From Nocardioides lianchengensis (GTDB taxonomy: Bacteria > Actinomycetota > Actinomycetes > Propionibacteriales > Nocardioidaceae): a stretch of DNA of 64,000 nucleotides. The notes under the pieces were generated by a model. That model did no database searches and had not been told where the DNA came from. It saw only the letters and a program-made list of their open reading frames with translations. Of this stretch, positions 9,575 through 18,403 are shown piece by piece. Position numbers and translations under genes: made by a program. Position 1 is the stretch's first letter; every line of letters begins with the position of its first letter. Location of the stretch: the NCBI RefSeq assembly GCF_900101465.1, contig NZ_FMZM01000014.1:62001-126000 (forward strand), written 5' to 3'.

Positions 9575-10009
9575 GTGCCCAGCGTCGAGCGCACCATCGA
9601 GGTCGACCAGCCCATCGCCAAGGTCTGGGACTACGTCTCGGACTTCCGCAGCACCGAGGAGTGGGACCCGCCCACCGTCTCCACCGTGCGTACGTCGGGG
9701 GACGGCGGCGTCGGGACGACGTACGTGAACACGTCGGCGTTCCTCGGCCACGAGACGCAGGTGGAGTACCGCGTCACCGAGTTCGTCCCGCAGTCGCGCC
9801 TGCAGCTGGCCGGCGACGCCGGGAAGTCGCTCGACCTGCTGGACACCATCACCGTCGAGTCGACGGCGACCGGGACCCGGCTGACCTACCACGCCGAGTT
9901 CACCACCAGCGGCGCGGCGAAGCTCACCGAGCCGCTGCTGCCGCCCGCGCTGAAGATCCTCGGCGACCGCGTCGCCGAGAGCCTGCGCGACCACCTCACC
10001 CGGCTCTGA
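9575..10009 (+). CDS. SRPBCC-family (START-like) protein
   Basis: A 144-residue protein with GTG start at 9575, preceded by GAGGGAG. ERTIEVDQPIAKVWDYVSDF at the N-terminus and a long C-terminal helix (LKILGDRVAESLRDHL) are diagnostic of the polyketide-cyclase/dehydrase SRPBCC fold, a hydrophobic-ligand-binding cavity. It precedes a PNPOx-like gene by about 30 bases on the same strand, so the two may be cotranscribed. Ligand unknown. A second SRPBCC gene lies at 20094-20528. Confidence 0.75.
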   Translation: MPSVERTIEVDQPIAKVWDYVSDFRSTEEWDPPTVSTVRTSGDGGVGTTYVNTSAFLGHETQVEYRVTEFVPQSRLQLAGDAGKSLDLLDTITVESTATGTRLTYHAEFTTSGAAKLTEPLLPPALKILGDRVAESLRDHLTRL

Positions 10010-10037
10010 GCCGGACCACCGACCCCGAGGAGTGACC

Positions 10038-10511
10038 ATGACCGACGACCGCACCAAGCTGATCGAGCTGATGGAAGAGCTCCCCATCGGCATGCTCACC
10101 ACCACCGGCGCCGACGGCAGCCTGCGCAGCGTGCCGATGGCCCGCCAGGAGGTCGAGCCCTCCGCCGAGCTGTGGTTCATCACGGCTCGCGACACCAAGC
10201 ACGTCGCGGACATCGCCGCGCGGCCGCACGTCGCGCTCACCTTCTCCAGCCGCAGCTCGTGGGTGGCGGTCGAGGGTCGCGCGGAGGTCGTGGACGACAC
10301 CGCCAAGCTGCGCGACCTGTGGACCACCTTCGCCGAGGCCTGGCTCCCCGGGGGCCCCGAGGACCCGAACGCCGTACTCCTGCGCGTCGACGTGACCGGC
10401 GGCGAGTACTGGGACACCCCCGGCGGCAAGGTCACCAGCGTGCTCAGCCTGCTGAAGACCAAGCTGACCGGCGACACGTACGACGCCGACCACGGGTCGA
10501 CCAGCCTGTAG
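10038..10511 (+). CDS. pyridoxamine-5'-phosphate-oxidase-like FMN-binding protein
   Basis: A 157-residue split-barrel flavoprotein. ELPIGMLTTTGADGSLRSVPM, then LWFITARDTKHVADIAARPHVALTF, is the pattern of general-stress protein 26-type members. The start is taken at ATG 10038 because the GAGGAG site is only 6-7 bases upstream; the GTG at 10032 would sit on top of it. These proteins bind FMN or F420 and reduce small substrates. Likely cotranscribed with the SRPBCC gene. Confidence 0.75.
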   Translation: MTDDRTKLIELMEELPIGMLTTTGADGSLRSVPMARQEVEPSAELWFITARDTKHVADIAARPHVALTFSSRSSWVAVEGRAEVVDDTAKLRDLWTTFAEAWLPGGPEDPNAVLLRVDVTGGEYWDTPGGKVTSVLSLLKTKLTGDTYDADHGSTSL

Positions 10512-10537
10512 GCCTCCCGGGATGGGACCATCGCGGC

Positions 10538-10846
10538 ATGTCCCACGGTGACTACAAGGACTTCTTCCGCGCGGCCTGCGACGGCGACCTCGAGCTCGTC
10601 CGCTTCCACCTGGCCCGGGGCGTCGACGTCGACTTCATCCATCCCGAGGTGATGTCGACCGCCCTGGTCGCCACGATCGAGGCGGGACGCTCCGACGTCG
10701 CCCTCGCGCTCCTGGAACACGGCGCCGACCCCGCCCTGGTCTCCCCGCTGGAGGGGTGCGGTCCGCTCGCCGCCGCCGAGGCGGCCGGGTTGGGCGAGAT
10801 CGTCGCGTGGCTGCGCTCGCGGCTGCCGGCCGCGTCCGGCTCCTGA
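10538..10846 (+). CDS. small ankyrin-repeat protein
   Basis: A 102-residue protein from ATG 10538. FFRAACDGDLELVRFHLARGVDVDF and LVATIEAGRSDVALALLEHGADPAL are two consecutive ankyrin units, with a third degenerate unit (PLAAAEAAGLGEIVAWLRS). Three repeats only, so it probably binds a protein partner. It lies close after the PNPOx-like gene on the same strand. No enzymatic domain. Confidence 0.75.
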   Translation: MSHGDYKDFFRAACDGDLELVRFHLARGVDVDFIHPEVMSTALVATIEAGRSDVALALLEHGADPALVSPLEGCGPLAAAEAAGLGEIVAWLRSRLPAASGS

Positions 10847-10924
10847 CGCTCCGGGGCCGATGAGTCCCGCGGCGGTGGCGGGTCGGTACGTCGTACCTGC
10901 CCTGCGATCGACCCGGGAGACGCC

Positions 10925-11596
10925 TTGAAGCTGCTGCTCACGTCCGGGGGCGTCACGAACGCCAGCATCCACGCGGCACTGGTCGGGATGCTGGGCAAGC
11001 CGATCAGCGAGTCCGACGCCCTCTGCATCCCCACGGCGATGTACGGCCACCCCCGGGTCGGTCCGGGCGACCGGGCCTGGCAGTTCATCAGCGGGGAGTC
11101 CGAGAACCCGATGGTCGGCCTGGGCTGGCGGTCGATGGGCGTCCTCGAGCTCACGGCGCTGCCCAGCATCGACGAGTCGCACTGGGTCCCGCGGGTCAGG
11201 GAGGCGGACGCCCTGCTGGTCGCGGGCGGCGACGTGCTCTACCTCTGCCACTGGATGCGGGAGTCCGGCCTCGCCGACCTCCTCCCGTCGCTGACCGAGA
11301 CGGTGTGGGTGGGGCTGAGCGCCGGGAGCATGGTGCTGACCCCCGAGGTCGGGGACGACTTCATCCAGTGGCGGCCGCCGTACGACGACGACCGCACGCT
11401 GGGCCTCGTCGACTTCTCAATCTGCCCGCACCTCGCGCCGGACGGCCAGCCGGGCAACACGCTCGCCGAGGCAGAGCAGTGGGCGGCCGGGATCGCGGGG
11501 CCGGCGTACGCCATGGACGATCAGAGTGCGATCGCCGTGGTCGACGGGCACGTCGAGGTGGTGTCCGAGGGGCAGTGGACGCAGCTGAAAGGCTGA
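10925..11596 (+). CDS. peptidase E-like (S51 family) serine peptidase
   Basis: A 223-residue class I glutamine-amidotransferase-fold protein. The nucleophile elbow is GLSAGSM with S132, and H169 lies in FSICPHLAPDG, matching the Ser-His arrangement of dipeptidase E, which cleaves Asp-X dipeptides. ALLVAGGDVLYLCHWM is the conserved strand preceding it. TTG start at 10925. Standalone gene; substrate range inferred from family only. Confidence 0.75.
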   Translation: MKLLLTSGGVTNASIHAALVGMLGKPISESDALCIPTAMYGHPRVGPGDRAWQFISGESENPMVGLGWRSMGVLELTALPSIDESHWVPRVREADALLVAGGDVLYLCHWMRESGLADLLPSLTETVWVGLSAGSMVLTPEVGDDFIQWRPPYDDDRTLGLVDFSICPHLAPDGQPGNTLAEAEQWAAGIAGPAYAMDDQSAIAVVDGHVEVVSEGQWTQLKG

Positions 11597-11648
11597 CGAG
11601 CGGACACGGATCGCGACCGTGGCGAGCGCCTGCGCGGATGATGTGGGC

Positions 11649-12023
11649 ATGACCTCGCTCTCGCTGATCGGCTATTGGCGCTCCGAGGGAGACTTGACCT
11701 CCGCCTTCCCGGATCCGCGCGACTGGGTCGACCCCAGTTGGGATCAGGACGAGCGGGACGCGACGTCGTACTACTTCGCCGCCGGCACGCTCTTCCGCAC
11801 GTTCATGGGCTACTCACCGTGCAGGATCTGCGGCGTCGACAACGGAGTCGTCGAGTACACGGATGGGACCTACGTTTGGCCAGAGGGACTCGCCCACTAC
11901 ATCGACGAGCACGCGGTGCGGCTTCCGGACGTGCTGGTCGCCCACGCCCGTGAGCGACTGAACGCCGTGGAGGACCGTGAAGCCGCGCCCGACTGGTGGC
12001 TCACCGCGACCGCGAAGACGTGA
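11649..12023 (+). CDS. hypothetical protein with CxxC pair
   Basis: A 124-residue protein from ATG 11649 (an upstream in-frame GTG at 11619 is possible). Aromatic-rich N-terminus SLIGYWRSEGDLTSAFPDP, a CRIC pair in SPCRICGVDNGVVEYTDGTYVWPEGLAHYI and a short helical C-terminus. The two cysteines could bind a metal or form a disulphide. I recognise the overall shape from uncharacterised actinobacterial proteins but cannot name a function. Confidence 0.6.
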   Translation: MTSLSLIGYWRSEGDLTSAFPDPRDWVDPSWDQDERDATSYYFAAGTLFRTFMGYSPCRICGVDNGVVEYTDGTYVWPEGLAHYIDEHAVRLPDVLVAHARERLNAVEDREAAPDWWLTATAKT

Positions 12024-12033
12024 TCACCGGCAT

Positions 12034-12492
12034 CTAGTCGTCGTTCGTGAGTACGGCGGCCGTGGCACCCGCGCTCTCGAGCCGGTCGCGGACACGGTCG
12101 GCGCTCGCGGCGCTCAGGCGGCGGACGACGATGACGGGCGCGGACTCGACCGCGTTCTTGGCGTCCACCAGCCCCGCGCCGGTGACCTCCCGAAGCCCCT
12201 TGATCGCCTAGATGGGGCGCGCGCCGGAGCTCAGCAGCTCGACGCTGCACGGCCCCGGCTCGGTGAACTGCTGCGGCACGGTCCGGGCCGGGGGCTCTCC
12301 GGTGCGGACGTAGAACCACCACGTCACGGGGTTGGTCATCATGCTGAGCACGAAGACCACCACGCCCAGCAGGCCCACGACGCCCAGATCCGAGTCCCCC
12401 ACGCCGATGAGGGTGAGACCGAGGATGCCGCCGAGGATCCGTGGGAGCGCTCGAAGGAGCGCTCCCCCGACAGAGTTCACCGACCCGGACAC
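12034..12492 (-). pseudogene. membrane protein with L7/L12-like C-terminal domain, interrupted by in-frame TAG
   Basis: From GTG 12492 the frame encodes two membrane segments (RILGGILGLTLIGVG and VVGLLGVVVFVLSMM), then VELLSSGARPI and a TAG stop at 12208-12210. The same frame continues for 57 codons as AIKGLREVTGAGLVDAK and ESAPVIVVRRLSAASADRV, ending ATAAVLTNDD with stop at 12034. That continuation is a good ribosomal-protein-L7/L12 C-terminal-domain match and follows directly from the linker. One change from CAG or AAG to TAG explains it. The product may be truncated, read through, or a sequencing error. Convergent neighbours on both sides are intact. Confidence 0.7.
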
Positions 12493-12544
12493 GGGCCGGA
12501 GTCTGTCACCACCGACTCGACGCGGTCCTTGTAGCGTCGGGTCC

Positions 12545-13243
12545 GTGCCCGACCGTCTCTCCACGCTCGAGGTCGTCGTCGAGCGATCGACCCCGAACTA
12601 CCCGACGGTCCGCCTGCACGTCGACGGCGTCGACGTTCTGGACCCGGAATACCAGGAGAACGGCAACGACCCGGTCGACATCCTGGACACCGGCGCGCTG
12701 GTCCCGCAGGCCGAGCCGCGCCGCATCGCGTTCTACGGGTGCGGCTGCGGGACCTTCGGGTGCTTCGTCGTCGCGGGTCTGATCACCGAGAGCGCGGGTC
12801 GCGTGAGCTGGACCGACTTCCGCACCATCACCGGCGCCTACCACTCCGCGCTGCCCGACCCGAGGGACGGCCCGGACCCCGCTCGCAGCGTCAACACGAT
12901 GCACGAGGGCCCGGACGACCGCCTCGATCTTCCGGACGTGCACTTCGACGCCGCGCAGTACGGCGCGGCCGTCGGCGCCGCGATGAGGGACCGCAGCTGG
13001 GAGTCACGGGCTCGCGCGGTCGCCCGCCTCGTTCGCGAGCAGCTGCCTGACCGCAACCTCGGGGCGGCGCAGCACGGCGACGTCATCCACCTCCACCGCC
13101 AGTACGACGGCGAGAAGTGGCCCGACCAGGTCGCCCTCGCCGTACCTTCGGGCTCCACGGTGGCGGTCGCGGACCGCCTTGTGACGTTGCTGGAGGAGGG
13201 TCGGGACCCTCGCCAGATCGTTCGCCGCCGGCTCTGGCGCTGA
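12545..13243 (+). CDS. conserved hypothetical protein
   Basis: A 232-residue soluble protein from GTG 12545. STLEVVVERSTPNYPTVRLHVDGVDVL opens a beta-rich N-terminus, with a cysteine/glycine turn FYGCGCGTFGCFVV in the middle and a basic C-terminal helix. The CGCGTFGC turn is distinctive and could hold a metal or disulphide. No known catalytic motif. Divergent from the amber-interrupted membrane gene with about 50 bases between starts. Confidence 0.65.
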   Translation: MPDRLSTLEVVVERSTPNYPTVRLHVDGVDVLDPEYQENGNDPVDILDTGALVPQAEPRRIAFYGCGCGTFGCFVVAGLITESAGRVSWTDFRTITGAYHSALPDPRDGPDPARSVNTMHEGPDDRLDLPDVHFDAAQYGAAVGAAMRDRSWESRARAVARLVREQLPDRNLGAAQHGDVIHLHRQYDGEKWPDQVALAVPSGSTVAVADRLVTLLEEGRDPRQIVRRRLWR

Positions 13244-13253
13244 CTGGAGCGTC

Positions 13254-13640
13254 TTAGAAGTAGTTCTCCGGCAGCGTCGCCAGCCACCAGACGAACAGGC
13301 TGACGACGAGGAGGAGCGCGCCCGCTGTCCACAACGCACCCCTGACCCACCGCGGCATCGAACCCTTAGCCGCACGCGGCGAGTCCGGGAGGAAGAAGGC
13401 CCAGGCGAGGTCCGGCATCTCGCCGGCCGCGAACGTCACGTCGCGGTCGGGGGTGCGAACCGTCCAAACATCGACGGAGTGACGCTGCACCGGTTGGGCG
13501 GGATGGGCGACCACGATCCGCCTGTCCAGGGGAACCCAGTCCTGGCCCCAGGGATCGATGCCGAGCAGGTCGAACTCCTCGCCCTCCCAACACAGGCCGA
13601 CCGAGCTCCACCCGGGAGTCACAGGCGGCGAGGCGGACAT
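13254..13640 (-). CDS. hypothetical protein with C-terminal membrane anchor
   Basis: A 128-residue protein: a soluble N-terminal part rich in Trp (GWSSVGLCWEGEEFDLLGIDPWGQDW) and one hydrophobic segment near the C-terminus (GALWTAGALLLVVSLFVWWL). Probably anchored by its tail. Convergent with the preceding hypothetical gene. Family not recognised. Confidence 0.6.
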   Translation of the reverse strand: MSASPPVTPGWSSVGLCWEGEEFDLLGIDPWGQDWVPLDRRIVVAHPAQPVQRHSVDVWTVRTPDRDVTFAAGEMPDLAWAFFLPDSPRAAKGSMPRWVRGALWTAGALLLVVSLFVWWLATLPENYF

Positions 13641-13722
13641 ACCGCGACGGTAGCGGCCCCGAGCCCTGGCTGACGCACATCGCCGACGATCCGGACCGAC
13701 GTACCGGGAACCGCCCCGTCAC

Positions 13723-14907
13723 TCAGGGACGTACGGCGCTGACGACGGGCCGCAACAGGGGACGCAGCACCAGGCCGGCGAGCAGCGCCCAGAACGCGGC
13801 GCCGACGCTGAGGATCGTGACCCCCGAGGCGGCGATCACGAAGCACACCACGGCCGCCTCGCGGTCGTCGTCGTCGGCGAGCGCACCGGCCAGGGAGGCA
13901 GCCAGGGTGCCGAGCAGCGCCAGCCCGGCCGCCGCCTGCATGACGTCTCCGGGAGCGGCGGCCACCAGGGCGGTGAGGGCACCGCACGCCAGGGCCAGGA
14001 CCAGGTAGGTCGCCGACGCGGACACCGCCGCCACCCAGCGACGACCGCGGTCCGGCCCGGCCATCGGCCCGGCGGTCATCGCCGCGGTGATCGCCGCCAG
14101 GTTGATCGCATGGCCACCGAAGGGCGCCCCGACCAGCGTGCCGATGCCGGTGACGCTCATCGTCTCGCGCCACGGGACCTGGTAGCCGAAGCTCGACGTC
14201 ACGGCCACGCCCGGCACGTTCTGCGAGGCCATCGTGACGACATAGAGCGGTACGGCGATGCTGACGACGGCGGCGACCGACCAGTGCGGCGTCGTCCAGG
14301 TGAGCGTGGGGATCAGGTCGCCAGGATCAACCGACGAGCCGGCGGAGATGATCACCACGACCAACGCGACCGCGAGCGCCACCGGCACCGCCCACCGCCG
14401 CGAGATCCGGTGCATGACCAGCCAGGCGAGCACCACCGGCCCGACGTACGCCGGGGAGTCCGCGAGGCCGGTGACCGGCTGGAGGCAGATCGGGAGCAGT
14501 ACGCCGGCGAGCATCGCGCGGGCGAGCGAGGTCGGGATCCGGGCGATCAGGTCGCCGAGCGCCGGCACCAGACCGGTGAGGACGATCAGCAGTCCGGCGA
14601 CGACGAACGCGCCGACCGCCGCCGGCCACCCGCCCGTGACCACCCCGGTCGACAGCAGCAGCGCCGCGCCCGGCGTCGACCACGCGAGGGTGATCGGCGT
14701 GCGGTGCCGCAGCGTCAGCCAGAGCATGCCGAGCGCCTGGGTCAGGAACAACGTCAGCAGGCCCGACGCCGCCTGGGTGGAGCTGGCGCCCACGGCGGTC
14801 AGCCCGGCGAGCACCACGACGAAGGAGCTGCTGGATCCGACGACCGCAGCGACGATCCCGGCGACGACCGGGGTGCCCTCGTGCGGTGACGCCGAGACCT
14901 GGCTCAT
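13723..14907 (-). CDS. benE: BenE-family benzoate:H+ symporter
   Basis: A 394-residue integral membrane protein from ATG 14907. The N-terminal VVAGIVAAVVGSSSSFVVVLAGL, the ALAWSTPGAALL-like segment (LAWSTPGAALL), and GVAVTSSFGYQVPWRETMSVTGIGTL..PFGGHAINLAAITAA are characteristic of the BenE family, which imports benzoate with a proton. It faces an XRE-cupin regulator across a 47-base gap containing a palindrome. It fits with the lower beta-ketoadipate genes at 6-8.5 kb, although ring-cleavage genes are not in the window. Confidence 0.85.
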   Translation of the reverse strand: MSQVSASPHEGTPVVAGIVAAVVGSSSSFVVVLAGLTAVGASSTQAASGLLTLFLTQALGMLWLTLRHRTPITLAWSTPGAALLLSTGVVTGGWPAAVGAFVVAGLLIVLTGLVPALGDLIARIPTSLARAMLAGVLLPICLQPVTGLADSPAYVGPVVLAWLVMHRISRRWAVPVALAVALVVVIISAGSSVDPGDLIPTLTWTTPHWSVAAVVSIAVPLYVVTMASQNVPGVAVTSSFGYQVPWRETMSVTGIGTLVGAPFGGHAINLAAITAAMTAGPMAGPDRGRRWVAAVSASATYLVLALACGALTALVAAAPGDVMQAAAGLALLGTLAASLAGALADDDDREAAVVCFVIAASGVTILSVGAAFWALLAGLVLRPLLRPVVSAVRP

Positions 14908-14917
14908 GACAGACTCC

Positions 14918-14933
14918 GTTCTGTAAACAGAAC
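14918..14933. promoter_or_regulatory. 16-bp palindromic operator between benE and XRE-cupin gene
   Basis: GTTCTGTAAACAGAAC has perfect 7-base arms (GTTCTGT/ACAGAAC) around AA. It lies 10 bases before the benE start and about 20 bases before the regulator start, well placed to repress both. The dimeric HTH of the XRE-cupin protein is the obvious candidate binder. Confidence 0.6.
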
Positions 14934-14954
14934 GAAGGCTAGTGGGAGGGCGCC

Positions 14955-15476
14955 ATGACGAGCCAACCGGGGATCGCCGTCGGCGCCCGGATCCGCGCCC
15001 TCCGCACCGAGCGCGGCTTGTCGCTCTCCGCACTCGCAGCGGCGGCGGGGATCGGGAAGGGCTCCCTCTCCGAGCTGGAGACCGGCCGCCGCAACCCCAC
15101 CCTCGACACCCTCTACGCGCTCACCGGGCCGCTCGGCGTCCCGCTCGCGTCGCTGGTCGACTTCCGCGAAGGGTCGGTGGTCGCGGACGACGGCTTTGAG
15201 ACCGTCCTCCTGCACACCGAGCGAACCGCGGCGGCTACCTCCGAGGTCTGGCTGTTGCGGGTCGACGCGGGTGTCACGCGCACCTCGGACGCGCACGCGC
15301 CTGGCGTCGTCGAGCAACTGATGGTCCTGACCGGGTCGTGCCGCGTGGACTACGGCGACGAGTCGGTCGAGATTACTGTCGGCGGTCACGCCGCGTGGCC
15401 AGCCGACGTCCACCATCGCTACACGGCGGTCGGGACTGACCTGAAGGCAATTAACGTCATCGTCACGCCCACCTAA
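14955..15476 (+). CDS. XRE-family regulator with C-terminal cupin domain
   Basis: A 173-residue protein. An N-terminal Cro/CI HTH (GARIRALRTERGLSLSALAAAAGIGKGSLSELETGRR, about residues 10-45) is followed by a cupin barrel (EQLMVLTGSCRVDY, EITVGGHAAWPADVHHRY) that normally senses a small molecule. Divergent from benE and separated by a palindrome, so it probably controls benzoate uptake and itself. Confidence 0.85.
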   Translation: MTSQPGIAVGARIRALRTERGLSLSALAAAAGIGKGSLSELETGRRNPTLDTLYALTGPLGVPLASLVDFREGSVVADDGFETVLLHTERTAAATSEVWLLRVDAGVTRTSDAHAPGVVEQLMVLTGSCRVDYGDESVEITVGGHAAWPADVHHRYTAVGTDLKAINVIVTPT

Positions 15477-15687
15477 GGACTTCCTTGGCCGTCCTGCCAC
15501 GGAATGAAGTCCTCGGGTCGCCGCAGCAACGCTCCGCCCGCTCTGGCCTACGCCGAGGTCGCACCCTCCTACGCATAGACGCATCTGGATTCCCTCAGGG
15601 CGGCCGCGTCGGACCTGCGAAAACGACACCCCAAACGCGACGGCGCCCTTAGTGTGACCCTCATCCAATTGTTGAGGGGGAGTGGGC

Positions 15688-18096
15688 ATGGACAGCGTGC
15701 GGGCCCTGGCCGCCAGGATCAATCCTGCTCAGACCGTCCTCCTGCTCGGGGCAGGAGCCAGCGTGCCCTCGGGCGCCCCTACTGGCGCGGAGTTCGCCGC
15801 ATACCTCGCTCGTCGGCTGAGTCCGCAGCCACAAGGAAGCGATCTGTCGGAAATTGCGACAATCTTCGAACACCGCACGTCGCGGCGAGAACTGGTTGAG
15901 GCCATCCAAGAAAGACTGCGGAACCTCGAGCCCACCGGCGGCCTCCTCCTACTTCCCGAATTCGAATGGCGTTCTATCTACTCGACCAATTACGACCTAC
16001 TTCTCGAAAAGGCGTATCGCAAGAGTGACCGCTCCCTCGCGGTCGTGAGATCAAACTACGACTGGCAGAAGGGCCTCGGCGGGACCGTCCTGTACAAAAT
16101 TCACGGTTGCATGACCCAAGATATCGGACTCGGGAACAAGCACCGCATGGTTATCACAGACCGTGACTACGACCAAGTAAAGGATTACCACCAACTTCTT
16201 TTCACGTCTCTCGCCGCAGAGATGCTGACGTGCGACACTTTGGTCATTGGACAGTCGCTCGCCGATGCGCATCTGAAAGAACTGGCAAAGAAGGCTGCGA
16301 CTTTAAACCAGTCGGCAGGAACACCGGGGCGCGTTTACCTATTAGTGTACGAGTCAGATCCCGATCGTGCGGTCCTTTTCGAGCAGTACGGAATCGACGT
16401 GACGTCGGGTTCACTGGAGACGCTCTTACACGCAATATCGGAGGTCCATGTACCCGCATCGAAGAAGTCAGAGGAGGACGAGGCCGCAGATCGGGATGCG
16501 CGCGAACTACCACTAGCACTACGAGCGTGCACGGTCGATTGCTCACATTCTGCCGGCCTGCGACCAGATGCGCGAACTCTGTTCAACGGTGGTGCCGCGT
16601 CCTACGGAGACATCGCCACCGGATTCACAATCGAGCGAGCTATTGAGAATCGACTCCTAGATTCGCAGCAGAACGCACGAATGCTGGCCACAGTACTTAC
16701 TGGCTCTGCCGGGGTCGGCAAGACGACACTAGCGCGGAGATTGATGTCCAATCGATTGCGCCAAGATTTTATCTGCTGGGAGCATGTCAATACCTTTCAG
16801 CTCAACGTTGAGGCATGGATGAAGGTGGAGGAGCGGCTTCGCGCGAGTCAGCGCCAAGCATTCTTGCTCGTCGATGACGCGACCGAGCAGTTGGTTGCCA
16901 TCAACCGGCTCGCGGATGCACTGGGCAAGCTCGAGCGACCGCACCTTCGTCTCGTACTAACCGCGAATAGCGCTCAGTGGCAATCGAGGCGGAAGAGTCC
17001 CGTGCTTCTTCAGCGATCGCATGTTGAAACGATGTCCAGCCTCACCCCATTGGATATCGATCGATTTGTGAATCTAGTTGAGCAGCAACAACCGATCCGA
17101 GAACTTGTCGAGGAGTCCTTCCTAGCCTTCACTCACGCTCAACGCATTCGCCATTTGCGGGATCGCTGCAACGCTGACATGTACGTATGCCTCAAGAATA
17201 TCTTTGGTTTCGAAGAACTTGACGACATATTGCTGGCAGAGTACAAAGACCTACCTGAGGACCCTCAGGATATTTACCGCTACGTGTGCGCAATTCAGGC
17301 GATGGGCGGGAAGGTTCATCGCCAGTTGATCGTGCGCTTGCTCGGTATTGACGCAGGTCAACTGATGGCTCACCTGAAACAACTCGAAGGGATAGTCCAG
17401 GAGCACGACATTAGTGTTTCGCGAGGAATCTACGGATGGTCCACACGGCACGACGTGATCGCTACTGTGATCGCGACATACAAGTTCGGAGATCCCGACG
17501 AACAGGGAGAGCTCCTCGAAAACCTAATTCATGGGCTCAATCCATCCGTATGGATTGAGATGGAAACTGCGAATGCCCTCGCGACGAGCGAGATGGGCAT
17601 CGACCGTCTCCCGAGCCACGAAGAACAGATTCGATTGCTCACTGAACTTGTCCGTGTTGTTCCTAGCGAGCGCACACCTCACCGTCGCCTGATCAGAAAG
17701 TACTTGAACGCCGAGGACACGATCGGCGCAAAGCAAGCCATCGAGGCTTCACTACGCGATCTCGGACAGGACGACATCGTCGATCGCTATCGCGTCCGGT
17801 TGATTGTGCTTAGAGCCGAGAAATCAACTGGCTTGATGCTTGGGGACAGAGTCTCACTCCTCTTTGAGGCGAGGTCGCAAGCTTCCAAGCTTCTCCTAAG
17901 ACGCCCGGACGATCGCCACAACTACCGTCTACTGTGCGAGGTTGGCCTTAGTTTGATGCGCCTCAATGGCAACACGATGGTGCTATCGGAAGGCATCGAC
18001 GCCTTCCGAAAGGCGGAGTCCGAGATTCCCGACCCAGAGTTCACCAATGACCGGAAACACTATGAACAACTCCTCCGTACCGCAGGACTTGGTTGA
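15688..18096 (+). CDS. SIR2-STAND-type NTPase, probable antiphage defence protein
   Basis: An 802-residue protein from ATG 15688, which has GAGGGGGAG at a proper distance (GTG 15682 overlaps that site). The N-terminal SIR2 domain (about 1-240) shows LLLGAGAS (19-25), STNYD (99-103) and KIHG with catalytic-position H139, the signature of NAD-consuming SIR2 effectors. The central P-loop NTPase has Walker A GSAGVGKT (339-346) and Walker B AFLLVDD (D396/D397). The C-terminal 400 residues are helical, as in sensor regions of STAND proteins (compare Avs5-type). Codon usage is clearly AT-richer than its neighbours, suggesting transfer. Role in NAD depletion upon infection is inferred from the family. 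Confidence 0.8.
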   Translation: MDSVRALAARINPAQTVLLLGAGASVPSGAPTGAEFAAYLARRLSPQPQGSDLSEIATIFEHRTSRRELVEAIQERLRNLEPTGGLLLLPEFEWRSIYSTNYDLLLEKAYRKSDRSLAVVRSNYDWQKGLGGTVLYKIHGCMTQDIGLGNKHRMVITDRDYDQVKDYHQLLFTSLAAEMLTCDTLVIGQSLADAHLKELAKKAATLNQSAGTPGRVYLLVYESDPDRAVLFEQYGIDVTSGSLETLLHAISEVHVPASKKSEEDEAADRDARELPLALRACTVDCSHSAGLRPDARTLFNGGAASYGDIATGFTIERAIENRLLDSQQNARMLATVLTGSAGVGKTTLARRLMSNRLRQDFICWEHVNTFQLNVEAWMKVEERLRASQRQAFLLVDDATEQLVAINRLADALGKLERPHLRLVLTANSAQWQSRRKSPVLLQRSHVETMSSLTPLDIDRFVNLVEQQQPIRELVEESFLAFTHAQRIRHLRDRCNADMYVCLKNIFGFEELDDILLAEYKDLPEDPQDIYRYVCAIQAMGGKVHRQLIVRLLGIDAGQLMAHLKQLEGIVQEHDISVSRGIYGWSTRHDVIATVIATYKFGDPDEQGELLENLIHGLNPSVWIEMETANALATSEMGIDRLPSHEEQIRLLTELVRVVPSERTPHRRLIRKYLNAEDTIGAKQAIEASLRDLGQDDIVDRYRVRLIVLRAEKSTGLMLGDRVSLLFEARSQASKLLLRRPDDRHNYRLLCEVGLSLMRLNGNTMVLSEGIDAFRKAESEIPDPEFTNDRKHYEQLLRTAGLG

Positions 18097-18403
18097 GCGA
18101 GTTGGGGGAGCTCGACTTTAGTTGGCGATTGCAACGGAAACATGGCAGCCATAGGGTTCGGCAGGGCGCCCACCTCCCGGGTCCGAAGGCGCCCGTAAGG
18201 GGCACCGCTCGGGCCGATCATGGGTCTTGCTGGACGAACTCCCTACGAGTCGGGTCTATGCCGCCAGCAGGTCCGAGTCCTCCAGCCTTCGCACCGGGTG
18301 CACTTGATACGCCGCTCCGCCGCCTATCTGCGGAGTCGGATCCGACTTGTCCTGGCTTTGCGGACGCCAGTCCCCGCCTAGAAACCTCAGGGGGTTCGAA
18401 GGG
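18097..18403 (+). other. gene-free stretch downstream of SIR2 gene
   Basis: No credible gene. A GC hairpin with arms GGGCGCC (18164-18170) and GGCGCCC (18188-18194) could act as a weak terminator for the SIR2 gene. Composition returns to high GC across this stretch, so it may hold the right edge of the transferred segment. No flanking direct repeat was found by eye. Confidence 0.4.

Noticed and set aside
18391-18400. GGGGTTCGAA, resembling a tRNA T-arm and possible attachment site at the edge of the SIR2 region
   Set aside because: The flanking stem does not pair, no acceptor or anticodon arms are present, and it lies just before the stop of the SDR gene.
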